Assembly (NCBI GenBank): GCA_013400115.1
Contig: VXBP01001113.1
Coordinates: 696,980-760,979, forward strand
DNA length: 64,000 nt
Reading direction: 5' to 3'
Source of the DNA: Rhinopomastus cyanomelas
Taxonomy: Eukaryota > Chordata > Aves > Bucerotiformes > Rhinopomastidae
In this document: piece after piece, positions 1-10,710 of the stretch
Numbering within the stretch: position 1 is the first letter of the stretch
Layout of the letters: every line of letters begins with the position of its first letter
Program-made: the position numbers and the translations under genes
The notes under the pieces: generated by a model
What the model saw: only the letters and a program-made list of their open reading frames with translations
Databases searched by the model: none
Told to the model about the DNA's origin: nothing

Positions 1-1020
1 GGGGAGGAAGGTGGCGGACAGGGACGGACAGGGGACAGAGGAAAACGGAACATACTTAATTATCCTTGAATTAGATTCGTGAGGGGGGGGAAAAAGACAG
101 AACCGTACGAGTCTGATACATCGGTTTTGGGGTTTTCTTGCTGAGGGATTTTTCCTTTAAAGATCCAAAGCCTAGGTGAAAGAGGGTTTGTCTGTAAACG
201 AACAACGGCCGCGGGACACTGAATATTTTCTTTCTTTCTCCCTTCCTCTCCCAGCATTTTTCCCTTTCTCTTTTTGTCTCTGAATCCCTTCAGCTCTCAT
301 TCGAAAATAACGGGGCGGACGCACTGCACGGGGGACACGCCGCGGGGTGAGGGAGGGCGGGGTTCGCCGGTAGCTTTAACTGACAATGTGATGGAAAATC
401 GTGGAAAGAAAACAAAAAGCGAGAGGGAAAGCCCGGGAGCAGAGAGAAGATGCACTGCGGCAGGGTCCTCCCGAAGCTGCTGAGCTTCGAGCCCCGGAGC
501 TCGCGAGCGCATCTCTCTCCAACTCCTGGGAGAGAGGCCGGGCATTCCCCCGGTCCTGGCACCGGCATAGCGGCCTGGGGAGGGGAGAAGGACCGCGGGG
601 GGAGAGGCAAAGGCGGCTACGGGGTGACAGTGCCCGGAGAGCCTCTGGCTTGGGAAAATTCACCCTGCCTTGTTCCTTTCCATATTTCCTCCTTTCTCTT
701 TCATCCTATTTTCTTTCTTGATCTTTCTTTCTCGCTATTTTTTCCTAATTCTCCTTCCGCCCCCCACCTTTCTCTTATTCTCCTTCTTTTTAATTCTTTC
801 TCCCCTTTTCTCTGCCCCTCCGTCTCCCATGTCTTGTCCTGTCCTCTCGATACTTCTCCCACCCCTCCCTCCGCCCCGCGCCATCATCCCCATTCATCTG
901 TAGTAATAGTTATCTGTAGTCACTGGAAATTTTGTGGCACGAGTGGTGAAGAATCCACGACTAACAATGTGTTTCTGGTGTGCGTGGGTTGTTGTGTTTT
1001 TTTTATTTCTCTTTCCCCAG
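1..1020 (+). other. PAX2: PAX2 intron 1 (3' part)
   Basis: GC- and CpG-rich DNA directly upstream of the exon 2 acceptor. The first coding exon of PAX2 (a short exon beginning MDMHCKADPF in vertebrates) is not visible, so the window most likely opens inside intron 1. Positions 450-458 read ATGCACTGC, echoing part of the usual start, but the following codons do not continue the PAX2 N-terminus and there is no matching donor. The frame stays open from 450 into exon 2, which is explained by the pyrimidine richness of 660-890 (stop codons need purines). The end of the intron is T-rich and finishes in CCCCAG at 1015-1020. Confidence 0.75.
667..880 (+). repeat. Polypyrimidine (C/T-rich) tract
   Basis: About 210 bases almost entirely C and T, broken only by scattered A and G. 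It sits 140 bp upstream of the exon 2 acceptor. It is a low-complexity homopyrimidine-homopurine stretch, longer than an ordinary splicing tract, and could favour triplex or unusual DNA structure. No coding content. Confidence 0.8.
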
Positions 1021-1189
1021 CAGGGCACGGGGGTGTGAACCAGCTCGGGGGGGTGTTTGTGAACGGCAGGCCCCTACCTGATGTGGTGAGACAAAGGATA
1101 GTGGAGCTAGCTCACCAGGGGGTGCGACCCTGTGACATTTCCAGGCAGCTGCGGGTCAGCCATGGTTGTGTCAGCAAGATCCTGGGCAG
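1021..1189 (+). CDS. PAX2: PAX2 exon 2: N-terminal paired domain (PAI subdomain)
   Basis: Coding exon of 169 bp, flanked by CCCCAG at 1015-1020 and the donor CAG|GTAAGG at 1190. It enters with two bases of a split codon and leaves with AG, which completes an Arg codon in the next exon. From 1023 it reads GHGGVNQLGGVFVNGRPLPD and continues through DVVRQRIVELAHQGVRPCDI to SHGCVSKILG. This is the beta-turn and first helix-turn-helix of the paired domain, which contacts DNA in the major and minor grooves. The protein is a nuclear transcription factor for kidney, optic stalk, inner ear and midbrain-hindbrain development. A run of seven G (1047-1053) encodes the Gly-Gly-Val segment. The acceptor is a tandem CAGCAG (NAGNAG). 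From memory, the 169 bp length and phase match mammalian PAX2. PAX5 and PAX8 are nearly identical here, so the gene assignment rests on later exons. Confidence 0.97.
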
Positions 1190-1415
1190 GTAAGGAAAGA
1201 AGCAGCTCCTTTCCCTCCCTTGGGACAGCAATGGTTCATCACTTCCCGCTCCGGGGTGACCTCCCGCCTTCCCCGGGCTCTCCCTGTCGTGGGATCCGTG
1301 GGATCCCTCCCTGTCGTGACTGGGCATGGCCTCCTCTCCGGCCGGGAGAAACTCCCGACCCTAATGGGAACTCCTGGGAAGACAATTTGCGAGAGATGGG
1401 CGGGAAAGAGAAGGG

Positions 1416-1493
1416 AGTGGGGGGAGGGGGGGGAGGAGAAAAAAAACCCGAAAAAACGAAAAAAAAAAACCCCAACACAACAACAACAACAAA
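1416..1493. repeat. G-run / A-run / CAA simple repeat
   Basis: A stretch of G runs passes into A runs separated by C runs, ending in a short (CAA)n array at 1476-1492. It is low-complexity sequence in intron 2 with no coding meaning. Confidence 0.8.
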
Positions 1494-2021
1494 TCCCACA
1501 AGTCACAACAATCCGTGAGCGGCCTGTACAAATACACGGGTAAATAAACAAACCACGGGGCAAACAAACAAATAAATCAATACCCGCTGGAACCGTTCGC
1601 TGACAAATGCGGTGTGAAACGTCCCCAGAGACAGACCGAGGTGTGTGTGGGGGAAGGGTGTCCGGCCGCGGGCGGTAGGTGCCTGCACTGCAGAACCTGG
1701 TCGCGGGTGTTTGCGGGGTGTGCAGTGCCAGGCCGCTGCGGAGACAGGTCAAAGCATCAGCTTTGTGAGGCGGGGGATAAACTGCGCTCCCACATCCCTG
1801 CCAGACGGGAGAAGCCAGCCAGGAGCCCGGAGCGGGAAGGGAGCGAGCTTGTCCCTGTCCGCTCACCGCATCCCATCCTTACCAGGTCCGGCCCCGCATT
1901 CTGCGGGCTTAGAGACTCTGTTTTGTTTCCCGGTCCCCGGGCTTGACATAAGTGTGTGCATGAAAGGCAAGGGCGGGGGAGGCAAGCGAACTGACCAGCG
2001 CCCTGCGCTTCTCTCACACGT

Positions 2022-2127
2022 ACAAAACCAAAACCAAAACCAAACCAAACCAAACTAAAAATAAAAAGAAAGAAAGCAAAAGAAAAGAAAGAAAAAAGGG
2101 AAGGGGGGGGGGGAGAGAGAGAGCGGG
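2022..2127. repeat. A-rich (CCAAAA / AAAG)n plus G11 and (GA)n repeat
   Basis: Repeated CCAAAA units are followed by AAAG-type units, then 11 consecutive G (2103-2113) and a short GA run. It is strongly purine-rich on the + strand, roughly the mirror in composition of the pyrimidine tract on the other side of exon 2. Assembly errors are likely in such a tract. Confidence 0.8.
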
Positions 2128-2329
2128 GGCGAGCCCTGGAGAGGACCAGGGACTGCCCTAGCCCAGCCCGAGCCGCGCCATGCGGCACTCGAGCCGCCGC
2201 GGGCCGAGGCCACGCACCGGCGTGGCAAAGCCGAGGTGGGATGCGGAGCCGGGAGCGGGGCCAGGGTTCGGTCCGAGGAGCAGCGGGGCCATTTCGGGCA
2301 CGGCAGGTCACTGACCGCCCTCTCTGCAG

Positions 2330-2527
2330 GTATTACGAGACGGGGAGCATCAAGCCCGGAGTAATTGGCGGCTCCAAACCCAAAGTGGCGACCCCTAAAG
2401 TAGTGGATAAAATCGCCGAGTACAAGAGACAAAACCCGACGATGTTCGCTTGGGAGATCCGGGACAGGCTACTGGCCGAGGGCATCTGCGACAACGACAC
2501 GGTCCCCAGCGTCTCCTCCATAAACAG
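2330..2527 (+). CDS. PAX2: PAX2 exon 3: C-terminal paired domain (linker and RED subdomain)
   Basis: Coding exon of 198 bp between TCTCTGCAG (ends 2329) and the donor CAG|GTAAGA at 2528. The first G completes the Arg codon split from exon 2. The product reads YYETGSIKPGVIGGSKPKVA, then TPKVVDKIAEYKRQNPTMFA and WEIRDRLLAEGICDNDTVPS, ending VSSIN plus two bases of an Arg codon. It supplies the linker that lies in the minor groove and the second (RED) helix-turn-helix of the paired domain. Every residue fits the PAX2/5/8 class, and no frame break is present. It is separated from exon 2 by a 1.1 kb intron and from exon 4 by 28.6 kb. The exon size matches the mammalian exon as I recall it. Like exon 2, it lies in CpG-rich DNA. 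Confidence 0.97.
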
Positions 2528-4371
2528 GTAAGAGTCCTTCCGCAGCCCTGCTCGCGGCTCAATCGCCTCTTTACGGCCCCATAACCCCCCCCCTCAGCAG
2601 TGCGGGTGGCCCGGCACTTCCTCGGTCAGGTTAGGGCCAGCCAGCTCCAGCACCTCGTCCGCAGTATGCTCCTGGGCATGGTCCACCGGCCCCGCCGTGA
2701 CCCTCGAGTCCGGGTCCGAAATTACTTGCTCCAGCCGAGCATCCAGGCAGTGCCCCCGGGTTTTCCTCTGTCTCCCCACACCCCGCCTGGGTTGTAAACG
2801 GCCGCCAGCCCTGTCAGGGTACCAGGCTCCGAGCCGAAAAGCTGTCGGTACGCGGTGCCAAGGTGGGCCCGCAGCCCCAAGCCGGTGAGTGCCGGAGGAA
2901 ATCTTCCCTGGCACCTAATGCCTCGGCTCACTCCTCACCGCCGGCCCAGGGGAACGGCGGAACAGGCAGGGTGGTGCCAGCCCCGGCCGGGGAAGAGCCG
3001 CTCCCGCCGTCCCAACGTCCCTAGGCCGGTCCTGCCCTGGCGGAAGGATGCGCAGCATCAGGGGCGATCTGACACCAGCGAAATGGTTTGCCCCCAGCTG
3101 CTAGGGTGCGACTTTTGTTGGTGGAAGGGTTTGGTCTCAGGTTTGAGGTGACAAAAATAACCATCTGACAGGCAAAGGAAAAAAAAAAGAGGGATCGATG
3201 CGGGAGAAAAAGGCCGGTGATAGATGTAATCAAGTACTTACCCACCGCACAGTCAAATGCAACACACATCAGATCTTCACACCTCGGCAGCACCTGGCAC
3301 TCTCAGGCACTAAAAGTAATTACGCTGCTTTAATGTAATGTATGTACAGACACCTTCACCATGCCTGCAGAAATGCAGCCCCTAGAAACAGGGTAACAGG
3401 GATGTTTGGCAAGGGGTGTCTACACAGGCATGAAATACCTCATTGACACAGTAAAGATAGATGAAAGTTTGCACACAAACCCAAATATACACTGCTTCCC
3501 ACTCAAATAAATATATATAGCGTGTATGTAAATATGCAGTCAGGCTTTGTAGTGTCCACAGAGGTAACAAATGCACAAGTTAGTATATTGGCCTTTTTGA
3601 TATATAACATGTTTAGCTAGATTATGTTTTTTTAAACCTGGTGTATTTATAGCAAGGGAAGCAAAAAATAAATAGCAGGGAAAACATGGTGGTATTTTTT
3701 AGTCTCGTGCTTTTCATGGAAGATTTATCAAAACATGTCTAATAATTCAGTCTGTGTATTTCTAAATCTGGCATCCTATATAAATGGGTTTTAATATTTT
3801 GCAAATGATATGGAATTATCCCAAATCATCCTGAAAACAGCAGGTAGAATTAGCTAGTGGAATGTACCTTGGCTAAGAAAGATTCCCTCAGACACACTGT
3901 CTCTGTAATATACTGCGAGGCTACCCTAGGAAATTATCCCTGTGTGTGCCATCTGTATTAAAATGGTTATTAAGTTATGAACAGGGTAACATAATACTGA
4001 TCAGCTAATTATACACCCTCCTAAAAAACCTCCAGGTCTCTGTTACTCTCTCAGTCAGGTATTGAAATAATAACAGTTTGACATTCAGATACTTTACAAA
4101 GGCAGCTGCAAAAGGACAGCCAGCTATCCCTGGGAGGGATTAAGCTGGCGGTACAGAAGTCCAGAGAAATAGCTCTGGGCTCTTTAGAGGAATAGTGTAT
4201 ATGGACCCAGCACACATGTATATACTTCGGTTGGCTCAAGGGACACTTGCATCCAAATGCCACTGAAGTCTCAGCTTTACGCCTGCTGGACCCACCACCT
4301 CATCTCTGTGTTGCGATGTCCCAGGCTAAGGATGAGCTTTTGCTCCCACCTTTGTAACCAGTTTGTGGCAG

Positions 4372-4515
4372 GGTTCTGTACCTCAGTTTTCCCACCCTGG
4401 AATGAAAATTTGTCCTTCTCAAAAATAAGTGGAAACAGAAGTCAGTTAGATTGTGCTTATAAAATGCTCTGAGAAGGACAAGTGCTTTGTAGCTGCTAAG
4501 TATTATTATATTGAA
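4372..4515 (+). mobile_element. MIR-type SINE fragment (worn)
   Basis: Contains a TACCTCAGTTTTCCCA-like block followed by AAAATG, then a stretch resembling the MIR 3' region (ATAAAATGCTCTGAGAAGGACAAG followed by GCTAAGTATTATTAT). The order matches the forward MIR consensus as I remember it, but divergence is high. MIRs are ancient tRNA-derived SINEs found across amniotes. A RepeatMasker run would settle it. Confidence 0.5.
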
Positions 4516-5845
4516 GAGGCTCAGCTGTGGCCCACCATGTTAGATGCACTCTGTGATGTCTTGAGTGTATAGTTACTAAGGCACAAGAGCATTTTGACTT
4601 CATATGATTAAGACTTTCTCCACTTAAAAAAAAAAAAAAATCAGGACCAACTTTCCACTGTTCATCTTTGTACAATGCTCCTCAAAATTCGTATTTGTGA
4701 GGAAGCTGAACCCATCACACCACAGGTTATAAAAATTGCAAGTCTGTGCTAGGCAAGGAACAGGACAGTGAACTGTGAAAAAACTGTGGTGGAATAAGAA
4801 ATAGCAAATGTATAAGGGCCTGATCCTGGTGCTGCGGAAAGTAGCTTGAGCTTTATCACTCCAGTGATTCCAGCTAAAAAATTCACAATACACAAAGCAT
4901 GGACTAAGTTCACCATTTCAGTATATGCTTTTGTCCCTCCGAATGTCAAAAATATATATGTAGAATTGTGTCCATCCTTTGTAACAGCACATCCCTCACC
5001 TGCGGCACAATCACAAGCTGGAGTTAATCTAAGACTCTGAGTAGCTTCAGATAAACAAGAATTTTAAAAACAACAGTCTTACAGCAACATATACCTTCTT
5101 ATTTTCACAAATCATGGGGTTTCCAAAGGAAAACCTGCCCTGGACCAGTGTCTAGAACTGTTAGAGCTACATGAACAGTTGCACATCTTGAGACTATAAA
5201 TGAGGTTCTCACAGAAAAGAGAAGTTACTTATGCCCTGAGATAGACTGTGAATACTGGACTTCAAATGGAGATCTCCTTGTACATTGAAAAAATTACTTT
5301 CAGTTCTTATCAGATTTTTTAATGTATCTATTACATTTTATTTTCTTTTAGGGGATTAGCCTCATATTAACAAAAACATCAAAGTGTGAGAGACACCGTT
5401 TTGATTCAATTTTTAAAGTCTCCCTAAAATATTTTTAGAATTTATTTTCCATTAATTGTTTTTTTGCAATACATGAATTCTATGTGCCTACATTGCACTG
5501 ATCTGTCATCACTGCACAGAGAATACCAGGACATATTTGGGACAACACGCAGTTCAGTATTGGGCTTTATCAGAAAATTTCATACCAAACCCACGCGGAT
5601 AAAGGCTAGATGGAAACTCTATTAAAAACATGACTTAACTATCCTGTCAAGATTAAGGAAAAACAATATAAGCCTTTGGCTATGTGGTAGTTTTCCTTTA
5701 ATTATGGCAAAAAAAGTCTAGAGAGTGTACTAGTTAATAAGCAAAGCGCAGTAGAAGTGACAGCATCAAGACAGAGCAGTAATCTGTGCGCTGGGAGCTT
5801 TCCCGTTCCCATTTAATACGCTAGGTAGTACAGAGTAAAAGCTTA

Positions 5846-5930
5846 CTGTGTATGTGTAGACACACACACAGATATACACACACACACACATACACATATG
5901 TATATATTACATGTAAACACACACACACAG
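5846..5930. repeat. (CA)n / (TG)n microsatellite
   Basis: Alternating CA runs interrupted by GATATA and TATGTATATATTACATG segments. It directly precedes the putative conserved block at 5936-6225. Confidence 0.9.
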
Positions 5931-5935
5931 GGCGT

Positions 5936-6225
5936 GTCACTGAGAAGCGGGCAAGTGACAGAAGCTCTTAATTCTTTGCTGAGCAATCAATGCTTACTTT
6001 AAATCACCGTAGCGCTTTGCTTCTTGATCACCCTACCAGCCCGAACTTTTCCATCTATCATATGCCTATGAACACTTTGATCACTTTGGCTCAGGATATT
6101 CTCGCTGAATTTATATACCGCTGTAAGCCTTGTAGCAGCCTCCGAAGTCTGAACGTGGAGGCGGACATCAATGAGAAACTTTCCTTTGTTTTGCAGCACA
6201 TCCAGCTGGCCTAAGAACACAGGTT
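5936..6225. promoter_or_regulatory. Candidate conserved non-coding element
   Basis: Non-repetitive block of balanced composition directly after a CA microsatellite, with clustered homeodomain- and TCF-like words (CTTAATTCTTTG, GAGCAATCAATG, ACACTTTGATCACTTTG). Open frames of about 75 codons exist on both strands over the same interval (5990-6214 on +, 5999-6229 on -). Neither resembles a protein I know. I infer an intronic enhancer from texture only. A tiny exon is the alternative. Confidence 0.3.
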
Positions 6226-9200
6226 TCATGAGATAATAATCATCCCAGAGAAATCTTTTGAATTAGAGGCTGTACTTTAGTAGGAACAGGACGGAGAACA
6301 TCACGGACAAATGTTAATGGTTATGCAGCAAGTGATGCAATAGATACTGTAGTTTAGGCATTACTTCCTGTCTTAAATTAACAAATCCTGGCGGGTCCCA
6401 AACGGCAATGCGAGAGAGCTCCTCCCACTCCCAGTTTGTCCTTCTTTCCCAGCAATCCTGCAGCTGGGTTCAGTACTAAAGGCTCCCACAATTCCTTGTC
6501 CAAGAAAGGCTGGAACCAAAGTGTTACAGAGTTCGGTCAGCCTCCTGGATACCCTTCGGACTCTGAATTCCTGAATGGAGTCCTAACTAATAGGAATAAA
6601 GGTTAGTGGGTATATTATCTCAGTCAAGCTGTTAGAAGTTTTTTCAATCTTCTCCTAGGTATCAGGTATACATTAATTTCTAGTGTTAAGCATTTGGTTT
6701 AGGGATATATTTCCTATTTCATTATGTAACAATTGGCTAACGATTCATAGCTGAAGTCTTCAATAATCATGTACTTTTTAGAAATACATATGGAAAGACA
6801 CGCACATTGATTCGGTTTATAATGACTAGTGAAATATATTTGTACACTGAAATACTATTGAGCATGCGGCCACTTTCTGTGGCTGTGGGCAGGCCTGTAG
6901 TTTAGAGCAAAGAACGGCATATTAGGAGATCAGTTTTCTCTTACCAGTTTGGTAAAATTTCTGGTTTGTCTTGGACAGGTGAGATGAACTCCTTAGGAGG
7001 CTACTCTGTCATCAGTAAAAAGAAAATAACAGTGCTTTAGCTACCTCTGTGAAACTCAGTGTGACCTTTTACTAAAAACAGGGAGACATAACTGAACAGA
7101 ATCTCACCTGAGGAGAACAATGTCTCAAGACAAACAATCAAGCCCGGCAAAAGGCAGGGCAAGGGCTGTGGCATATGCGGAAGAAACTGACGTTATGCAC
7201 ACAGAACTTTCTGAGTCACTGTCGCTAAGTCTTGCTTAAGAGTTTCCCCAAAGGACACCCTGGTGTATTTCTCCCTCACGTTCCCCCCCAAAAATGTGGA
7301 ATTCTTGGAGGGTAGGAAACGAGTCTAGGGTGAAGTTGTAAGAGCACAGAGAATGTTTAATGGTGGCTTGTTCATAGTGACCAGAAGTGGTGACAGCTGC
7401 ATGACCTGCACGGAGCACGAGGTGAACTGCAGTTTTAACCACCATGTGTGTGTCTGTGTGACACAAATCTATCAGCACCATGACTACTGAGTAGCCAGAA
7501 GTCAGTTTTCTCAACAGAGAGCAAAAGGATTAGACTGGCCATGTAGACTGGATTAGCCTCTGACTGACAGTGTGCCCAAGAGTACCCAACAGACTTTGCC
7601 AGGTTTCATAACCTGGCAATTCTTAGCATGCAAAGAAGATATTCAGGATCCTAGCAGGGATCCCCTCCTTCAGCTGATGATGAGTCTGAAGTTCTCGTGA
7701 GATTTCCTGCATCAGGGTATGCTCTCGAGGTAGAAGACTTCTAGGGCTAGTGGCTTTTGGCTGAGCAAAGGAAGCGATCAGATCACACAGGGCTCAAACA
7801 GGGCTTCATTAAAGTGAATACACCCCTTTAAATTGAGATTCTTTTCCATTCGACACAAACCTGGTATTATCTTCTTTTTATCAATGCAAATAAAGGACAG
7901 GCTCATAAAGCAGAGGTTACAGACAATGTTACTGCTGCTGAAAGAGTAAATGAATGCTCACAGCATTTCTCTTTGTCTTATTCCTCATATCTGGCTAGTG
8001 GAAGGTTGTCTGGTGGAAACTTCAATAAGTCAGCTGCATTTTTTCTTATTTTCATATTGCAGAGATATTAGATCAACGGAGGCAGTTTAGCAAGTAAAAT
8101 TGGTTGTGCTTGGGAAGTTCTGAGCTCCCTGTTCTGTGAACCTCAAAGTTCAGAACCACATCAGTCTCTTTTATCATCTAACAATCCCAGACCTTCTTTT
8201 TGTACAGATGTATAGAAAGCTTGATTTTTGCTGGAATTTAACCATTTTCAAGCTTTGCATCTAGGGAATGATTGCTGCATTCTGCTGTAGAGTTATCTGC
8301 ATTTCAGTGCTGGGTGAGTGAGTCTTACAGAGCTAAACCTCATTTACCAGAATCACTATTATGTGAAAAAACTCATTTGACTTTGGGAGAAAAGAGGAGA
8401 AAATATAAGTGCCCTGGCCAAGCAATGACAAAGTGGTGAGAACAATATAGTGGTCTGGAGGGCACAGTCTCTCCAACAGGAAAGGAATTATTCACATTTA
8501 AACAAAGCGATACAGATAGCAATGAAGAGAGGGAAATAAAAAAGGAAACATTCAAATAGTAGCAGAAGGTAACCGCTGATAGGGAGGTCCATTAAGTTGT
8601 GGAATTGCATCCTGTAGAAATTTGTGGTTTCTTGGAATATATATAACTAGACAGTATTAATAACAAGCAAACATACAATAAGAAATAATCTCGTGTTGGT
8701 GAAAGAGATAAATAATGCTGCAGCAGGCCAGCTGGACCCTTTATGATGTGATGACACGATGCCTACAAAACAAAGTCATGTCATGTTCTCAGCCCTATAT
8801 CACATTTCCCCAAAATACTGTCTCTGATCCTAAAGCCCATTCAAACAAAGGATTTCCATATTGCTTGAATAAAAAGGTACTACTTCAAGACAGTTCAATA
8901 AGGCTGAGCTTCACTTAGATGCCATGGTCTCTAATTAAGGTGTGTTGAAATTCAAATAGAGTTTGTCTGTCTACTTACGATCAGCAACGTATTTAGGGAT
9001 TTAACTTTTTGGGGAGCATCTCAATAATGAAAAAGTAAAGACTTTCAAAAGCATTTCTCATTGGGCTGACATCTGTGCAGTTACCCAGGGCTTTAAGGAA
9101 TCCCATCTGTGTGTAGATGGCTCTGATGATGATTACTGCTCGTGGAAGTGTCAGAAAGGTTTGCATTCTTCTTCCAATCATTCTTTAAACTTAGAGATAA

Positions 9201-9540
9201 CAGAAGCGAGGATTTTCGCACTGTAAGCCAAATTAATGTACTGGTGCCTATACGTGTGTCGCCATACTTACCAGTCCCAACAGATTAAAAATGCCAAGGC
9301 AGAGCCTAAATCATGAACTTGGCACAGAAATAATGAGGATTTGTAATAAAACGTAGGTTTGGTTTTACTTGTTTTCCCTTTTCTATCATCATTTTTCAAA
9401 GGGATTTGAATATCTGTTTAAAAACACATTAACAATGCAGTCCTTTGAGTCTTTGGAGAGCGGACGGGCCCCTTTTCGAGCCCCCACCCCACCCCGGCAC
9501 TCAAAACATACTGTATTAAATGAGAACTGAAATTTTTACG

Positions 9541-9860
9541 CTATCATTTGACCAGAGAAGCTGGAAAATCCACAAAAAACACTGTTAAGTTTGTGATGAA
9601 ATGCTAGACAGTATGCCAGTCAGTGCTAGCCTCCAATTTTCTCTTGTGCTGGTATGTAGCACTTCCATGGCTGTCCGCTCAGCCGAAAATTACAAAGCTA
9701 ATCACTGGGTTTCCCAGCTCCTCAGAGTGCACTTACAAATATTCATTTCCAATCAATTTGCACCTGCTAATATTTCTCAACGCTCACACGTGATGACAGA
9801 GGCAGGAGTAATGCTGGTGCTTACTATTCCTATTGCTATGGCATAAAGCAGCTCTGTGCA
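9541..9860. promoter_or_regulatory. Candidate conserved non-coding element
   Basis: Non-repetitive block with several AT-core motifs in a mixed background: AAAGCTAATCACTGGG (a TAATC homeodomain-type core), TTCCAATCAATTTGCACC, and CACACGTGATGA (an E-box CACGTG at 9787-9792). It is inferred to be regulatory from motif density alone. Cross-species alignment is the decisive test. Confidence 0.3.
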
Positions 9861-10206
9861 TAGATCACAGCCCATTGTCCAGAACAGGCACAGCGTAAAT
9901 AGGGATTTCTTCTGAGAGGTTCTTCTAGAAAATTGGCATATACATGCATCTTTCTTTACACCGTCCCCTAAGCTCCTACTAGGCTTATCATTCAGACAGT
10001 TCTCGAGGTTTCAGGCATCCTGAAAACACCTTTTTCTGCTCCAGGAAATGAGATATCTGCCCAGGGTTCACCCATCAAGTCCAGGTATAGGTAAAAGGCA
10101 GAGCAAAGCTGGGGAGCCCTCTTCTTTGGGCTCCTGTCTGACAAGACGAAGTCTGAATGCTAGCTAGACTGCGACAGCCTCCCTCCCTTCCTCGATAAGT
10201 AGGCAT

Positions 10207-10224
10207 ATAAATAAATAAATAAAT
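10207..10224. repeat. (AAAT)n microsatellite
   Basis: Short AAAT tetranucleotide array with no coding content. Confidence 0.85.
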
Positions 10225-10686
10225 GGCATCCTAACTGCACTGAGAACTCAATAAAACAATCACATCAAATATGAGGAGGTATAAATCTTATGTCTGCACA
10301 GGTAACCCACTCAATTGCTTTTATTATGGCTCAGGCTGACTCCATTTATTACCATCCATGGCCTGAGTGAAGGATGTTTGCATGGAGGGTGGTCTCCTGG
10401 TGAAATCCTATCCCTGGAGCAGTGACAATAAGCCCATACAGAGGTAGATTTTGGTGAGGAGACCAAAGGCAGATCCATCTGTCTGCAGGAAAACCAATCA
10501 ATAACCCTGTAACTAGACCCCTTGTCACTGGGAAATGGACAACACTATAGTTCAATCCTGGAGCCACAGAAGAGGAATAACTGTGGTTGGGGTGTGAAGA
10601 ATGACAAGGATTGAGACATATGGACAGAATACGTTTGTGCATATAGGTATCGAGGAGGACAAGCAGGACAAGCATAGAGGGTATGT

Positions 10687-10710
10687 TTATATATATATAT
10701 AGAGAGAGAG
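10687..10710. repeat. (TA)n(GA)n microsatellite
   Basis: A TA run switches to a GA run inside a purine-biased region. It accounts for the Tyr-Ile-rich segment in a long minus-strand open frame at 10349-11053, which I regard as spurious. Confidence 0.85.

Larger units (their letters stand above)
1190..2329 (+). other. PAX2: PAX2 intron 2
   Basis: 1140 bp intron between donor GTAAGG at 1190 and acceptor TCTCTGCAG ending at 2329. It is GC-rich with CpG-island character, plus two A/G-rich simple repeats (1416-1493 and 2022-2127). I see no exon or transposon in it. Confidence 0.9.

Noticed and set aside
450..1193. 247-codon open frame running through intron 1 into exon 2
   Set aside because: Intron part is low-complexity and pyrimidine-rich, so stops are rare by composition. 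It only becomes PAX2-like after the exon 2 acceptor.
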